Origin: Zygnema cylindricum | Lineage: Eukaryota > Streptophyta > Zygnematophyceae > Zygnematales > Zygnemataceae | Direction: 5' to 3' | NCBI GenBank assembly: GCA_037447655.1 | Contig: JBBHKE010000771.1 | Span: 1-31,485, forward strand | Length of the DNA: 31,485 bases | Shown here: positions 19,601 through 29,098 of the stretch, in pieces | Layout of the letters: each line of letters begins with the position of its first letter | Position numbering within the stretch: the first letter of the stretch is position 1 | Position numbers and translations under genes: made by a program | The notes under the pieces: generated by a model | What the model was told of the DNA's origin: nothing | The model's database searches: none | What the model saw: the letters and a program-made list of their open reading frames with translations, nothing else

Positions 19601-20320
19601 TTGTCTCCATGGAATGTCGACATGCTTTTCAGTGTTTTCGGATTAAAAAGAAGCTCCTCAAGCTCCGCTTCAAGTTCAGTTTTTCCTTCCACTTGCTCAT
19701 CATGAACTTGAGTCAAGAAAGCCTTTTTCTTTCCTCCATCCCTTGAGGTTCCTTGACCATCTTTCAGTCGAAGATCTGCAAGTTTGACACAATCTGCCAT
19801 ATAGTGTCCTGGTTTCTTGCAGAAGTGACATAATCCTCCTCGAGAAGTTCTCTCCCCTGTCTATCAAATCGGCTACCTCTTTGTCCTTTTCCACCAAAGT
19901 TTCGATAGGGATCTTTCCCTCTCTCCTCATCACGCTTCCGCCAATCAGCTCCTGCAGACAACAATGCTTGAACAGTTGGACTCCCTCTCATAAGCTCTAT
20001 GGTGCTTTCTTTCACTAAAATCATTCCCACTTTGTCATCCCAATTCCAATTGCTACCTCCTATGTTTTGCAATCGGTTAATGATATTCTCATACTCTTCA
20101 GATAGTTTCATCATTAATGTGTTCACTCTTTGTCTTTGTGACCATGAGTTACCTGCACTCTCTAACTCTCCAAATAATGCTCCTAAACCATTGCAATAAT
20201 TATTCATACTTCCTCCTTTATAAGTATAACGTGCAATCTTATTTCCGCCAACTGTTGTTGCTGCAATGATTCACTCTTATATTTGTTATTTAGTGATATA
20301 CAAATCTGAGATAGAATTCT
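19600..20320 (-). pseudogene. Copia gag, 5'-truncated
   Basis: Gag would form the particle that packages element RNA. The conserved middle is clear: ARYTYKGGSMNNYCNGLGAL, then RVNTLMMKLSEEYENIINRL and DDKVGMILVKEST. A zinc knuckle of CX2CX4HX4C type, CHFCKKPGHYMADC, lies at 19789-19830. Upstream, ILSQICISLNNKYKSESLQQ can be read in another frame up to about 20315, so a frameshift lies near 20260. A second frameshift near 19855 separates the capsid part from the knuckle. The N-terminal part is absent because the element ends against a gypsy gag. Confidence 0.85.
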
Positions 20321-20340
20321 TTGAATGTGTTAAAGAAGCA
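20315..20340. other. Gag-to-gag junction of two truncated retrotransposons
   Basis: Copia gag homology (- strand) fades at about 20315 and gypsy gag homology (+ strand) is readable from about 20338. No LTR, leader, primer-binding site or TSD lies between. Either a rearrangement joined two 5'-truncated elements or the assembly is chimeric here. Confidence 0.7.
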
Positions 20341-21597
20341 TACTGTGAAATTGGTCAAAAGATTTAATAATCATGTTGCTGCTGTGGATGAAACCATTTC
20401 AGAATTGAAAAGTGAATTGAAAGTTGTTAAAGAAAATGGAAATGCTTCAAATGAGAAATTAGATGAACTTGTTAACTTAATTTAGATCAAGAATGATATG
20501 AATGACCAAAAGGGTGAGAGTAGTAAAATAAATGCTAGTTTTAAGGAGGATGATCATGATAGACCTAAGAAGATAAGGGATCTTAAATTGTCTATTAGTG
20601 AGGCACCATCGTTTGATGGTAAGAGGATCGATGAGTTGGATGCTTGGATTTTTCATATGGAGTATTATTTGGAGTTTAGAAATTGCGATCGTGATGATTA
20701 CACTTCTTTTGCTGTTAGCTGTCTGAAAGGTGATGCTCAGATTTGTTATTATACTCAAGAAAGTCTAAATTGATTCCTAATAATGCTGATTGGGAAACTT
20801 TTAAAACCGCGATCAAATCGCGTTTCTTGTCTGTCTTTTTTAAATCCAGAATGGAAGAAAAGTGGTTGAACTATAAGCAGACTGGATCTGTGAAGGATTA
20901 TATTGTGGAATTTGACTCATCTAGCATTCATGTCATAGGTTTAACTGATGAAATGGCTAAATTGCATTTCTTGAACTATTTGAGTCCTATACTGAAATCA
21001 GAACTAAAACATAAAAAAATCAATAATTTGAAGGAATTACAAGATAATGTATTGGAATTAGAGGATCAGTTGGGGTATAATCGGAAAACTAGATCACTTA
21101 AGGGTAATTTGAATGAAGTATCAGAGTGGGATGAGGGGGAATTTGTGGATGAGGGTCTGAATGCTAGTCTGGTGAAAAGGCAAAATATTTTCAGGGGAAA
21201 TCAGAAAGGTGGACAGAGTGTTAATGCAGGAAACAAAATTTAACAATAGAGGGGGATACATTAAGAGTCTTAAACCAAGCATTACTGCTCAAAAGCCTAA
21301 CCTTACCATCCCCATATGCACTATTTGTCAGAAAAAGGGTCATAGAGCATTTGAGTGTGCACAACTGAAAAAGATTAACTGTTATAACTGTGGTGAGGAG
21401 GGAAATTTTAGTAGAGAGTGCTCAAAACCCAGAAAATAAGTCACTTGTTTCAAATGCGGAGGTCCAGATCATTACGCTAAAGACTGTACAGATAAAGGGA
21501 CTCTTAAAACAGTCGATGTAAATGAAGGTCTCCAAGAGGATATTGCATTATACCTAGTTGAGCAGAAAGCCCAGGAGGTTGGAAACGGAAAGGACTA
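20338..21597 (+). pseudogene. Gypsy gag with three zinc knuckles, 5'-truncated
   Basis: The N-terminal remnant is a Lys/Glu-rich heptad-like stretch (ETISELKSELKVVKEN), likely coiled coil, ending in a stop at 20483-20485. The retrotransposon gag core follows: APSFDGKRIDELDAWIFHME and EEKWLNYKQTGSVKDYIVEF, with a frameshift at about 20757. Another frameshift near 21215 leads into three CX2CX4HX4C knuckles: CTICQKKGHRAFEC (intact), CYNCGEEGNFSREC (His replaced by Asn) and, after a stop at 21437-21439, CFKCGGPDHYAKDC (intact). Gag would form the particle and bind RNA through the knuckles. Three knuckles is more than the one usual in chromoviruses. Confidence 0.85.
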
Positions 21598-22270
21598 ACT
21601 GAAAGTCCTCAGTTGAGTCAACCGGATCCAGAAGTTAAAGAGTTAACTCTAGAGGGCAAATTAATGAATTGAAAAGTGAGGATAGCTGAATTTATTATGA
21701 TTCTCACTACACTGCATAGTTTAAAGAATCCATCTGATGAAATTCTCAACAACATACCTATGTTAGGACAGTTAAGTAATGATGATACCAGACACAGTTT
21801 GATTAGATTCAATTCATTAGTGGAAGGAAAACCGTTGAGAGTAATGGTTGATTCAGGTGCCACATATAATTTTATTTCACATAAGTTTGTAGAGGAAAAT
21901 AAAATTCCTAATGTCATACGGGAAAAACCTTTAAATGTTCAAGTGGCAAATGGTAATAAGTCCACATTAGACTTACAAACTGACACGATAGAAATTGATA
22001 TCCAGGGTCATAAAATGAAAATTGTGTGTGAAATAATGAATTTGGGAAGTGAAGAACTAATTCTGGGAAAGCCTTGGTTAACTGAAAAAAATCCTCAAAT
22101 TAATTGGGAAATAAACACCTTGAAAGTGAAGTGTGAAAACAGTTGGAAGGTTTTGCAACCATTATCTCCTAAGAAATTGCATAGGAATCATATAAATAAC
22201 ATAACCAGATTGGGAGTGGAAGGTTTTATATCTGCTAAACAATTTAAAAAGTACTTAAAAGATAAAACAA
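21598..22270 (+). pseudogene. Gypsy aspartic protease
   Basis: The open frame from 21676 carries the retroviral-type aspartic protease that would process the polyprotein. The active-site loop VMVDSGATYNFIS is intact (Asp codon at 21850-21852). The C-terminal flap and hydrophobic motif EELILGKPWL is present. The same frame is readable back to 21598, with one stop at 21670-21672. The frame runs on without interruption into the start of the reverse transcriptase, as expected for a gypsy pol. By sequence this is the best preserved part of the element. Confidence 0.88.
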
Positions 22271-22379
22271 ATCATGCTTTCTTGTTATTAGTAAATAAGG
22301 CAGTTATTTGTGAAAGGGGGGGAGAAAACACTAACATTGATGTCATCCCTAAATCAGACACCACTAAAACTTTTGAAAA

Positions 22380-23299
22380 ACAAAAATCTAATTTTGTAAC
22401 TGACATTAATATATCTGATGCTGCTTTTAAAGATTTGATTTTTGAATTTAGAGATGTTTTCCCAAGTGACTTACCCTCAGGGAGGCCACCTTCCTGAGAT
22501 GTGGAACATGTTATTAACCTTGAACCTGGATGTAATCCTCCTGTCACGAGAATTTATAAGCATAGCTTTTTTGAGCAGGGAGAGTTAAAGAAACAGATTA
22601 ATGAGCTTCTAGAGAAAGGACATATTCAACCCACCAAGTCACCGTACGGAGCACCTGTTCTCTTCGTCAAAAAGAAGGACGGAACGTTGAGCATGTGTGT
22701 CGACTATCGTAGTCTAAACAAGATTACGGTGAAGGATAAGTATCCGTTACCTTTAATTTCTGATTTGATAGATCGTTTGAAAGGCGCTAAATTTTTTCTT
22801 TGATTGATCTGCGTAGTGGCTTTAATCAAATGCCAATTAGAACGGAAGATGTTGATAAAACTGCTTTTAGAACTAGAGTCGGTCATTTTGAATGGATAGT
22901 GATGCCATTTGGTTTGACGAATGCACCACCTACTTATCAAAGATTAATGAACCAAATATTTTCTGATTATATAGATAAGTTTGTTCAGGTGTTTATAGAT
23001 GGTATTTTAATTTACAACGAATCTAAAGAACAACATGTAATTCATCTAAAGAAAGTGTTCGAAAGGTTAAAGGAAAGAAAGTTATATGGAAAATTGTCAA
23101 AATCCAGCTTTCTTAAAAGTGAACAATTATGTTTGGGACATATAGTTAGTGGGAAGGTGTTAAAACAGATCCATCCAAAATTACTGCAATACAAAATTGG
23201 AAGCAACCCACTAATAGGAAGCAACCCACTAATGTCACAGAAGTTAGATCATTTTTGGGATTGGCTACTTATTGAAGGAAATTTATCAAGAACTTCAGT
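22380..23299 (+). pseudogene. Gypsy reverse transcriptase, active site damaged
   Basis: It starts with FRDVFPSDLPSG, followed by an in-frame stop at 22495-22497, then [12 protein letters not shown]. The palm motifs [20 protein letters not shown] and [18 protein letters not shown] are clear. A frameshift near 22795 precedes [11 protein letters not shown] (first catalytic Asp) and MPFGLTNAPPTYQRLM. The active-site box, usually ending in two Asp, reads FIDG at 22992-23003, so the second Asp is Gly and the enzyme would be inactive. A further frameshift near 23180 leads into KQPTN and RSFLGLATY, where an 18-bp duplication adds six residues. Confidence 0.9.
23199..23234 (+). repeat. 18-bp in-frame tandem duplication in gypsy RT
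   Basis: GGAAGCAACCCACTAATA at 23199-23216 is followed by the same 18 bases with one change at 23217-23234. In the coding frame it repeats six residues (RKQPTN type) at the connection between reverse transcriptase and RNase H. Confidence 0.85.
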
Positions 23300-23815
23300 A
23301 TGATCGCCGCACCATTGACGAATTAACTTCAGAAGAAGAAGACGTTTGTGTGGGGAGCTGATCAAGAGAGAGCTTTCGAGGAACTAAAAGGGAAGTTGAC
23401 CTCTACTCCTACACAGGTGTATCTTGATCCTACTGGGGAATATGAAATTCTGATCACTACTGATGCATCTGATAAAGGTCTAGGTGCAGTTATAAGTCAA
23501 TAAGTCGGCAAACATTTTCATCCTATTGCTTTTGAGTCCAGGAAATTTAATGATGTTGAAAAGAACTATCCAGCACAGGAAAAATAATTACTTGCAATTG
23601 TTCATGCATTGGTGAAATGGAGTTGTTATTTGCATAATAAAGAATTTACAGTTCACTGTGATAATAAGGCACTCTCCTATCTATAAAGATTAAGTGATGC
23701 ACAGATTATGACTGGCAGACAGGTTAGGTGGATGCAAAAATTAGCATATTTAATGTCAAACATATTCCTGGAAAGACAAATGTAGTCGCAGGTCCTTTAA
23801 GTAGATGTTTTTAAA
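23300..23815 (+). pseudogene. Gypsy RNase H, several stops
   Basis: In the frame starting ATG at 23300 one reads, with stops, WGADQERAFEELKGKLTSTP, ILITTDASDKGLGAVISQ and HFHPIAFESRKFNDVEKNYP, then CDNKALSYL and VRWMQKLAYL. These are the RNase H and tether landmarks of Ty3/gypsy elements, and the first (TTDAS) and third (CDNKA) acidic positions are present. Stops occur at 23324, 23501, 23585 and 23684. The one at 23585 falls where the conserved Glu-Leu-Leu-Ala motif normally has its catalytic Glu. A frameshift at about 23745 returns to HIPGKTNVVAGPLSR, the usual lead-in to integrase. Confidence 0.85.
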
Positions 23816-25300
23816 TAAGTGTGATGGTTCGGGATGAATTATTTTTAGATGTTGTTGGAAATGGCTATGATAAAGATCCTTATTTTGCTATGATTTGCAA
23901 GAATATTTCGGGAGGGAATTCTAACCCATTGAATGAGAGGCATGTCAAAAACTTTAGAATAGAAGATGGTTTACTGTATTTGCAAACATGGGATAGGTTA
24001 TGCATTGTTGAAATGGGAGAATCGAGAAAACAACTTTTATACGAAGCCCATGAGCATTTAGGACATCTAGGTCGAGATAAAACTCTTAGTCGGTTGCAGA
24101 GTACATTGTTTTCGCCAGGGATGGCAAAGGAGGTGTTGAAACAAGTGGAAAGTTGTGTCCCTTGCCAACAGAGTAAACTTAATAACCAAAAACCTAGAGG
24201 TCTTTTAAACCTTATAGATATACCCGAAAGATCATGGGAATCTGACAGTATGGATTTTATTGTCAGGTTACCAGCTACATCTAGAAGTAATGACAGCATC
24301 ATGGTCGTAGTCGATAGGTTCAATAAAATGGCAATCTTTATCCCTTGCAAACGTACTCATTCAGTTGTAGATATTGCAAAGTTATATTTTGACAACGTGG
24401 TCAGACATCATGGAGTTCCCCTGTCTATAGTCAGTGATAGGGATCCTAAATTTACATCTGCATTCTGGAAAAAAATACAGCAAAATTTAGGCACTGAATT
24501 AAAAATGAGTACCTCTTATCATCCTCAGACATATTGACAAATAAAAAGGATGAACCGTACACTAGAAGAAATGCTTAGGATTGTTTGCAGTGGAGTTCAG
24601 ATCACATGGGAATCTAATTAATGGAATTGCATACAATTCATGTAAACATGCTAGTACAAGATTCTCACCGTTTGAAGTTGCACACGGATACCAACCGAGA
24701 GAAGCATTAGACTTATTAACAGTGGTCACACAAGAGAATAGTGGTTCTTGTACGGAATTTTGTGAATACATTCAAACAGTTTGGAAAACAGTCCGGGATG
24801 CATTAGTGGAGGCACAAAGAAAGCAAGAACTAAAGGCTAACCGCAAACGCAGTGATAAGATGGTAAGCACAGGTGACAAGGTCCAGCTTTCAACAACTCA
24901 TTACAGGTGCAAGATCGAATGACAATGGGATCCTACAGGGAAATTTGCTCCTAAGTACATCAGACCATTTACTGTAAACGAAATGATATCGTCAGTTGCT
25001 GCCAAATTGGACTTTCGGTCTTCAACAAAAATTCATCCAGTGATACATATCAGCCAGTTAAAACCAGCAAATCTTCAACCAACTGAAGGAGAATTGGAAT
25101 TGGATCCCTCAATAATTATAGAACCTGAGGTTCACATATGGGTAATAGATTGGGTTGGTCAACGGTTTAAGGTCGGCAATACTATATTCTGGCAAGTGCA
25201 TTATCTAAGAAGGCCAGAAGATGAGTTAACTTAAGAAGATAAAAATTATGAGTTTTTGCAAAGGTATTGGAGGGATAATAATATATAAGTCGCGTCTTGA
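23750..25300 (+). pseudogene. Gypsy integrase with GPY/F-like module and chromodomain-like tail
   Basis: The zinc-binding region is intact: HEHLGHLGRDKTL supplies the His pair and CVPCQQSK the Cys pair. In the core the first catalytic Asp is in WESDSMDFIVRLP and the second in SIVSDRDPKFTS. After a stop at 24535-24537 the third acidic position is changed: the usual Glu is Lys (AAA at 24544-24546, in QIKRMNRTL). A frameshift near 24590 leads to FSPFEVAHGYQP. KYIRPFTV marks a GPY/F-like module after a stop at 24920-24922. The tail WVIDWVGQRFKVGNTIFWQV, then HYLRRPEDELT, a stop (25232-25234) and NYEFLQRYWRDNN, resembles a chromodomain, which in chromoviruses reads histone marks and directs insertion. 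The enzyme is dead. Confidence 0.88.
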
Positions 25301-25331
25301 GAATGAAAGAGTTTTAACTAAAGTTAGTTAA

Positions 25332-25345
25332 AAATAAGGAGGGGA
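25332..25345 (+). other. Gypsy polypurine tract
   Basis: The run AAATAAGGAGGGGA lies immediately before the presumed LTR start TGATGTAACAG. It is the plus-strand primer site expected at this position. Confidence 0.7.
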
Positions 25346-25577
25346 TGATGTAACAGTAACAACATATCGAACCTTTTTGTAAAGGGGTAATTAGGTGTTA
25401 TGAATATACTTTACTAAATTTGGTGGACGTCCGCGAAAGAATCGCGCGATTTAGAGTCCTATTTCAAAAGATATAGCGATGGATGTATTTAGGTGACAAC
25501 TAGGGGTCAAAATAATTAAGTGGGTAACATTGAAACGGGTTAAGGGTCAATGTAGTCGCGGAATGTAAGGCGTACGT

Positions 25578-25587
25578 CTATATAAAG
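25578..25587 (+). promoter_or_regulatory. TATA box of the gypsy LTR
   Basis: CTATATAAAG in the middle of the LTR. Transcription would start some 25-35 bp further on, near 25610, just before the first hairpin. Confidence 0.5.
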
Positions 25588-25618
25588 TACTAATAGTGGT
25601 TTGGTACCTATTATGGTT

Positions 25619-25720
25619 CGTTTCGTACGATTTTTAGTACGAAACGTCATAATTCAAATTTGTAAGTTTCGTAGGTGTTTTTGCAAGTTAAATTCGCGAC
25701 GCACGATCGTGCGAAGTCGC
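25619..25720 (+). other. Two hairpins in the transcribed part of the gypsy LTR
   Basis: Hairpin 1: CGTTTCGTAC at 25619-25628 pairs perfectly with GTACGAAACG at 25637-25646 over an 8-nt loop. Hairpin 2: the perfect palindrome GCACGATCGTGC (25701-25712) is flanked by GCGAC and GTCGC. Both would lie near the 5' end of the element RNA. Confidence 0.65.
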
Positions 25721-26293
25721 GTTTTGATTTGCGTGCGCTTTTGCACGTAAATGATACGTTGTAAAATGTAGTGTTTGATTGGTTAGTAAATGCTACGTTT
25801 CACACGCTTTTGCATTGGTCAGTCCTGGTCCTTGCTGATCAATGATTGGCCCAGGTAAAAGCTTGTTCAAACGGAGCTTTGACTTCGGCCTGGCTAGTCC
25901 ACGGCGATGATGGATAAATAGTGAAGTGTAAGAGGAGAGTAGACATCTTTTCCTTTGGGAAAAATTTTGTGGAAATTCCGGCTGATCTTGGTCCTGAGCG
26001 ATTAATACCAAATTGGAGAAAAAGCATTTTTGCATTGAAATCTCTTACTAACTAAATAGTGTTTTAGTAGTTAAGAGATAGAATTATTAAGAGTGTAGAG
26101 TAGTGGAAAACACTTTAATAAGAAGGGTTGAGCCACGAGGGAAAGAGACCGAGCTAATGTTATGTGGACAAAAGCTTCTTCTAATTTAAAGTTTATCCTT
26201 ATGTGAGAGTTGTCCAATGTGGATGTGTATTTTCAAATGTGTGGAATGTGTGGTTGGGATTGTTTGTAGTAAAGGGATTTTCTGAGAGATAGG

Positions 26294-27030
26294 AGGTTGT
26301 GTTATAGATATATTGGTACAATACAATATATCGTTATCGGTGTTATCGCCGAAAAATAACCGATATTTATCAGGTATTATCGGCGATAACACCGATATCA
26401 ATACCTATCGGCGATAACTGAACGGACCGTACAGATAAATGTACGGCTAGTACACTCTACTGTACGTGTTATTCCTCGGACGTACAAGCACAGAAAGTAC
26501 AGTAGTCACCATGATTTCTGTATGGTTTTGATAAGGATCCATTAGAAACGATGTACCTTTTGTTGTTTTAGAAAAGTTAGTTTCGTATATACGCGAGGTT
26601 TCGTACGTACTTGACGCAAAATTTAGTTCGTGAGTACTCACAAAATGTAGCGTGGAGGTTTGCATGGTTTAATTGAATGGGGGAGTGAACGTACAAATAT
26701 ATTGTTTTAGGACGTACGAAATCGAAATTAAGTGACGCGAACCAACGCACGTAATTTATGGATTGCGTTGGAGAAATGGACGGCAGATCACTTCGCGATC
26801 CGATGTAAGATATTTGAAGAGGTTGAAATAGTACGTCGCATGTACAAAACATAATGCGACGTGTGGCAATTATTAATAAAGGACGCCGTCAGTACGGAGC
26901 GTCCTATTTGACAGATGTACTTTAAATATGACCGGAGGAATTTATGGCGAAAGACTTGGTGGCAGTACGGAAATTATTGGATGATTTGACATCGTTTCGT
27001 CAAGTGGACTTTAATACCACGTGGCTCGAC
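26294..27030 (+). mobile_element. Second copy of the 2.55-kb hAT family, truncated
   Basis: It begins with the family's subterminal block (ATATCGTTATCGGTGTTATC, then ACCGATATTTATC). From about 26580 it matches 3850-4330 of the complete element: GGGGGAGTGAACGTAC, AAATTAAGTGACGCGAA, GAAATGGACGGC, ACATAATGCGAC and GTACGGAGCGTC. The true ends are missing. An open frame on the - strand (26577-26852) overlaps the same frame as the 145-codon frame of the complete copy and is similar to it. Confidence 0.65.
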
Positions 27031-27182
27031 ATCGAGGGTGCCGAATAACATCTACGGACGGCGGACAAAGGCCGCCGTTATTTTTCAAAGAGTGGGGACC
27101 CGAAATCGCGTCAAGCCACACGATGTGTATTTTTTAGACGCCCCGGATGTTTTCGCTGAATTCGAGGACTCACGTTGACTTA

Positions 27183-27877
27183 GGGCGTGTTCCCATGTGT
27201 TCAAGTAAGGGTTTTTTTCCGTCTTTTTCACAGAAAATGGGACTTCCAACGAGAAAATATTACGCCTTGCGAAAAATGGGCAAAAACACAAGTACATTTT
27301 GCGTCATCTTGGAACTTGGAAGGTACGGCAATTTGGCGTTATTATCATCGCGACCCACTTCCAACTCATCTTCACACTTGCACTGGAATCAAATCGCGAT
27401 CTGATTTTAGTCAAAATACTACCCTATTGACGAATAGAAAACCTGGATTATACGCGTCAAACGTTTTCAGTTTATTTTTTGCGGTTGGGATGTACACGAA
27501 AAAATTGGTGTTTGTCCGTTTGCTTATGTTGTCCACTTGTGGGCGTCTACAAATGTCATTTTGTAGACGTAGGCGATTGCTTATGTCGTTCACGTGTGGG
27601 CTTCAACAAATGACAGTTGGCGTCGACAATTGTCCCAGTATGTCAGGAGCTCTTTGCGGCGTACAAATGTTCGCAGTTTGTTCCGAGATCGTCGGCGTCT
27701 ACAAATGTCAGCAGTTTGGATTTCGCAAGTATTGGCGACGTGTACAGCTGCCACATATTCAAAATAATGAACGCGCAAGTAACGATTCACATAGGCACAC
27801 TTTGAAAAGTACACCGTAAAATCAGCGCTAAATTCCAAAATAGCGTTTCAAAATATCGGTTACATGGGAACACGCCC
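27183..27877. mobile_element. Tourist/PIF-Harbinger-like element (695 bp)
   Basis: It begins GGGCGTGTTCCCATGTG and ends ACATGGGAACACGCCC, a perfect 16-bp TIR. TTA flanks it on both sides (27180-27182 and 27878-27880). The ends resemble the Tourist group. The right 90 bp recur inverted at 12098-12189. A 210-codon open frame on the + strand (27187-27819) covers nearly the whole element but shows no known domain, and its C-terminal part is built from the internal repeats, so I do not call it a gene. Confidence 0.75.
27520..27633 (+). repeat. 57-bp diverged tandem repeat with a hairpin
   Basis: TTGCTTATGTTGTCCACTTG at 27520 and TTGCTTATGTCGTTCACGTG at 27577 start two related units. In the first, CGTCTACAAA (27544-27553) and TTTGTAGACG (27560-27569) form a perfect 10-bp stem. 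The phrase GGCGTCTACAAATGTC occurs again near 27694. Confidence 0.6.
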
Positions 27878-27880
27878 TTA

Positions 27881-28560
27881 CTCAACATAAAATTTGGTGT
27901 CGGTGTAAATATTTGGTTGAACATTGATTTGTTCTTTTGTGAAATAGTTATTAGTGTTTATTTATTCATTTTGACATACCTCAAAGTATTTGGGGATACT
28001 AACATTAATAGAGGTAGCTGGTAGATAGCGTATGGCTAGTATGCCTCCGTACATTCAGTAGTGAACTCTCTTTGTATAACTTGTAGGACTTAGATTATTT
28101 TCACCATCACAGCTGAGTTTATCAAAGACATGGCAGACTGTTTTTCTGCAACTTTGACTTGATAGTGTGATCACTCTGATTGTTAGTTTTATGTGAAACT
28201 TCGTGAATGTATTTTATAATATAGAAAACATATTTTTGTGTAGTTTCATTCAAATCTGGTGTTTCTGCAGAATTCTGTGAGGAGTCTATTTGGTTCGTTT
28301 GGTAGGCTGTCAGGCGTTTTTGGGAAACTCTGCAACTCATAAATTTTGATATCCTTGATGTATTTAGCTGTAACTTTGAGAGATTACAGTATCTAGACTA
28401 TAATTCATATTGCTGCAGTTTCAGCTGCTTTTGTTAATTGTGGAGTAATCTGAGGTGTCTAGAAAACAACTGTTTTGGAGGGTAGTCAGTGGTGCTTCGA
28501 GAGTAATCCCTTGGCTGAAATAGGCTATAGACAACACCTTTCACATCCGACGCCATAGAT
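27881..28560. other. No gene seen
   Basis: AT-rich, T-rich sequence. There is no convincing coding frame, TIR or tandem repeat. Confidence 0.45.
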
Positions 28561-28686
28561 TTGTCCCTTTATTCCTTGAGATCCAATGGGGTCCTACCAC
28601 GCGTCAATCTGTCTGCTTTTTTGGCATAAGCTGCCTGAAAGACAATGAAGAATGTCAATTTAACATATTTTGCCCATCTTCTTGTC

Positions 28687-28780
28687 GTCCCTCCCCTCCT
28701 CCCCACCTCCTTTTCCCCCCTCCCCCCCCTCCCTCCTTCTCCTCCTTTTCCCCCCATTCCCTCCCCCTTCCCCTTTTTTT
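28687..28780 (+). repeat. C/T-rich low-complexity tract
   Basis: Runs of CCC and CCCTCC with few interruptions. The - strand is correspondingly G-rich. Confidence 0.85.
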
Positions 28781-28935
28781 TCCTTCGTTCCATTGGTTGT
28801 TTGCTCAAGGGTACAAAAAATTTGGGGTCCAGTTGACCTTTTTTTTTTTCTTTATGAATACGATACCTTTTTAAGGTTTTTTCGGCCATTTTAGGGTTTT
28901 CTATGTTATTTTTATTTCTATTTTTTAAGAGAAAA

Positions 28936-28962
28936 GGGAGGGAGGGAGGGAGGGAGGGAGGG
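28936..28962 (+). repeat. (GGGA)n microsatellite, G-quadruplex-forming
   Basis: Seven consecutive GGG runs separated by single A. This meets the standard sequence rule for a G-quadruplex with one-base loops. Together with the C-rich tract some 160 bp upstream, the two strands carry G-rich runs of opposite orientation. Confidence 0.9.
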
Positions 28963-29098
28963 CGATATGGGCCAATATATTGGCTATACATGGGGATATT
29001 TAGCTTGGCGATATACTGAAGCGGTATATTGAATTTCGGGTACTCAAAATTGGGTAATTATCGAATGTAGACAAGGGGCCTTGGATACACAGCACTAC
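28963..29098. mobile_element. hAT-family terminus fragment
   Basis: GCGATATGG, GCCAATATATTGGC (a perfect 14-bp palindrome at 28971-28984), TTGGCGATATACTG and CGGTATATTGAATTTCGGG resemble the subterminal part of the 2767-5318 family. It ends GGATACACAGCACTA, close to the family terminus. No opposite end was found. Confidence 0.45.

Larger units (their letters stand above)
15485..20320 (-). mobile_element. Ty1/copia LTR retrotransposon, 5'-truncated and degenerate
   Basis: Reading on the - strand the order is gag, protease, integrase, reverse transcriptase, RNase H, polypurine tract, 3' LTR. Integrase before reverse transcriptase defines the copia (Pseudoviridae-type) order. The 5' LTR, leader and start of gag are missing: gag homology runs out at about 20315, next to a gypsy gag in the opposite orientation. 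The 3' LTR cuts a MULE TIR at 15484/15485, and the expected 5-bp duplication (TACGA, 15480-15484) has no visible partner because the other end is lost. Several frameshifts and stops make it non-functional. Confidence 0.9.
20338..26290 (+). mobile_element. Ty3/gypsy chromovirus-type LTR retrotransposon, 5'-truncated and degenerate
   Basis: The order is gag, protease, reverse transcriptase, RNase H, integrase, chromodomain-like tail, polypurine tract, 3' LTR. Reverse transcriptase before integrase defines the gypsy order, and the C-terminal chromodomain-like stretch points to a chromovirus. The 5' LTR, leader and first part of gag are missing at the junction with copia. At least five frameshifts and about ten stops are spread over the internal region. 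The 3' LTR starts at about 25346-25349. Its end is not clear and lies before the hAT fragment that starts near 26294. Confidence 0.9.
25346..26290 (+). repeat. Gypsy 3' LTR (end uncertain)
   Basis: It begins TGATGTAACAGTAAC after the polypurine tract; the true first base may be 25349 (TGTAACAG). A TATA-like CTATATAAAG lies at 25578-25587. Downstream are two strong hairpins (25619-25646 and 25696-25720). Because the 5' LTR is missing, the 3' border cannot be set by comparison. I place it before the hAT-family fragment at about 26294. Confidence 0.6.
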
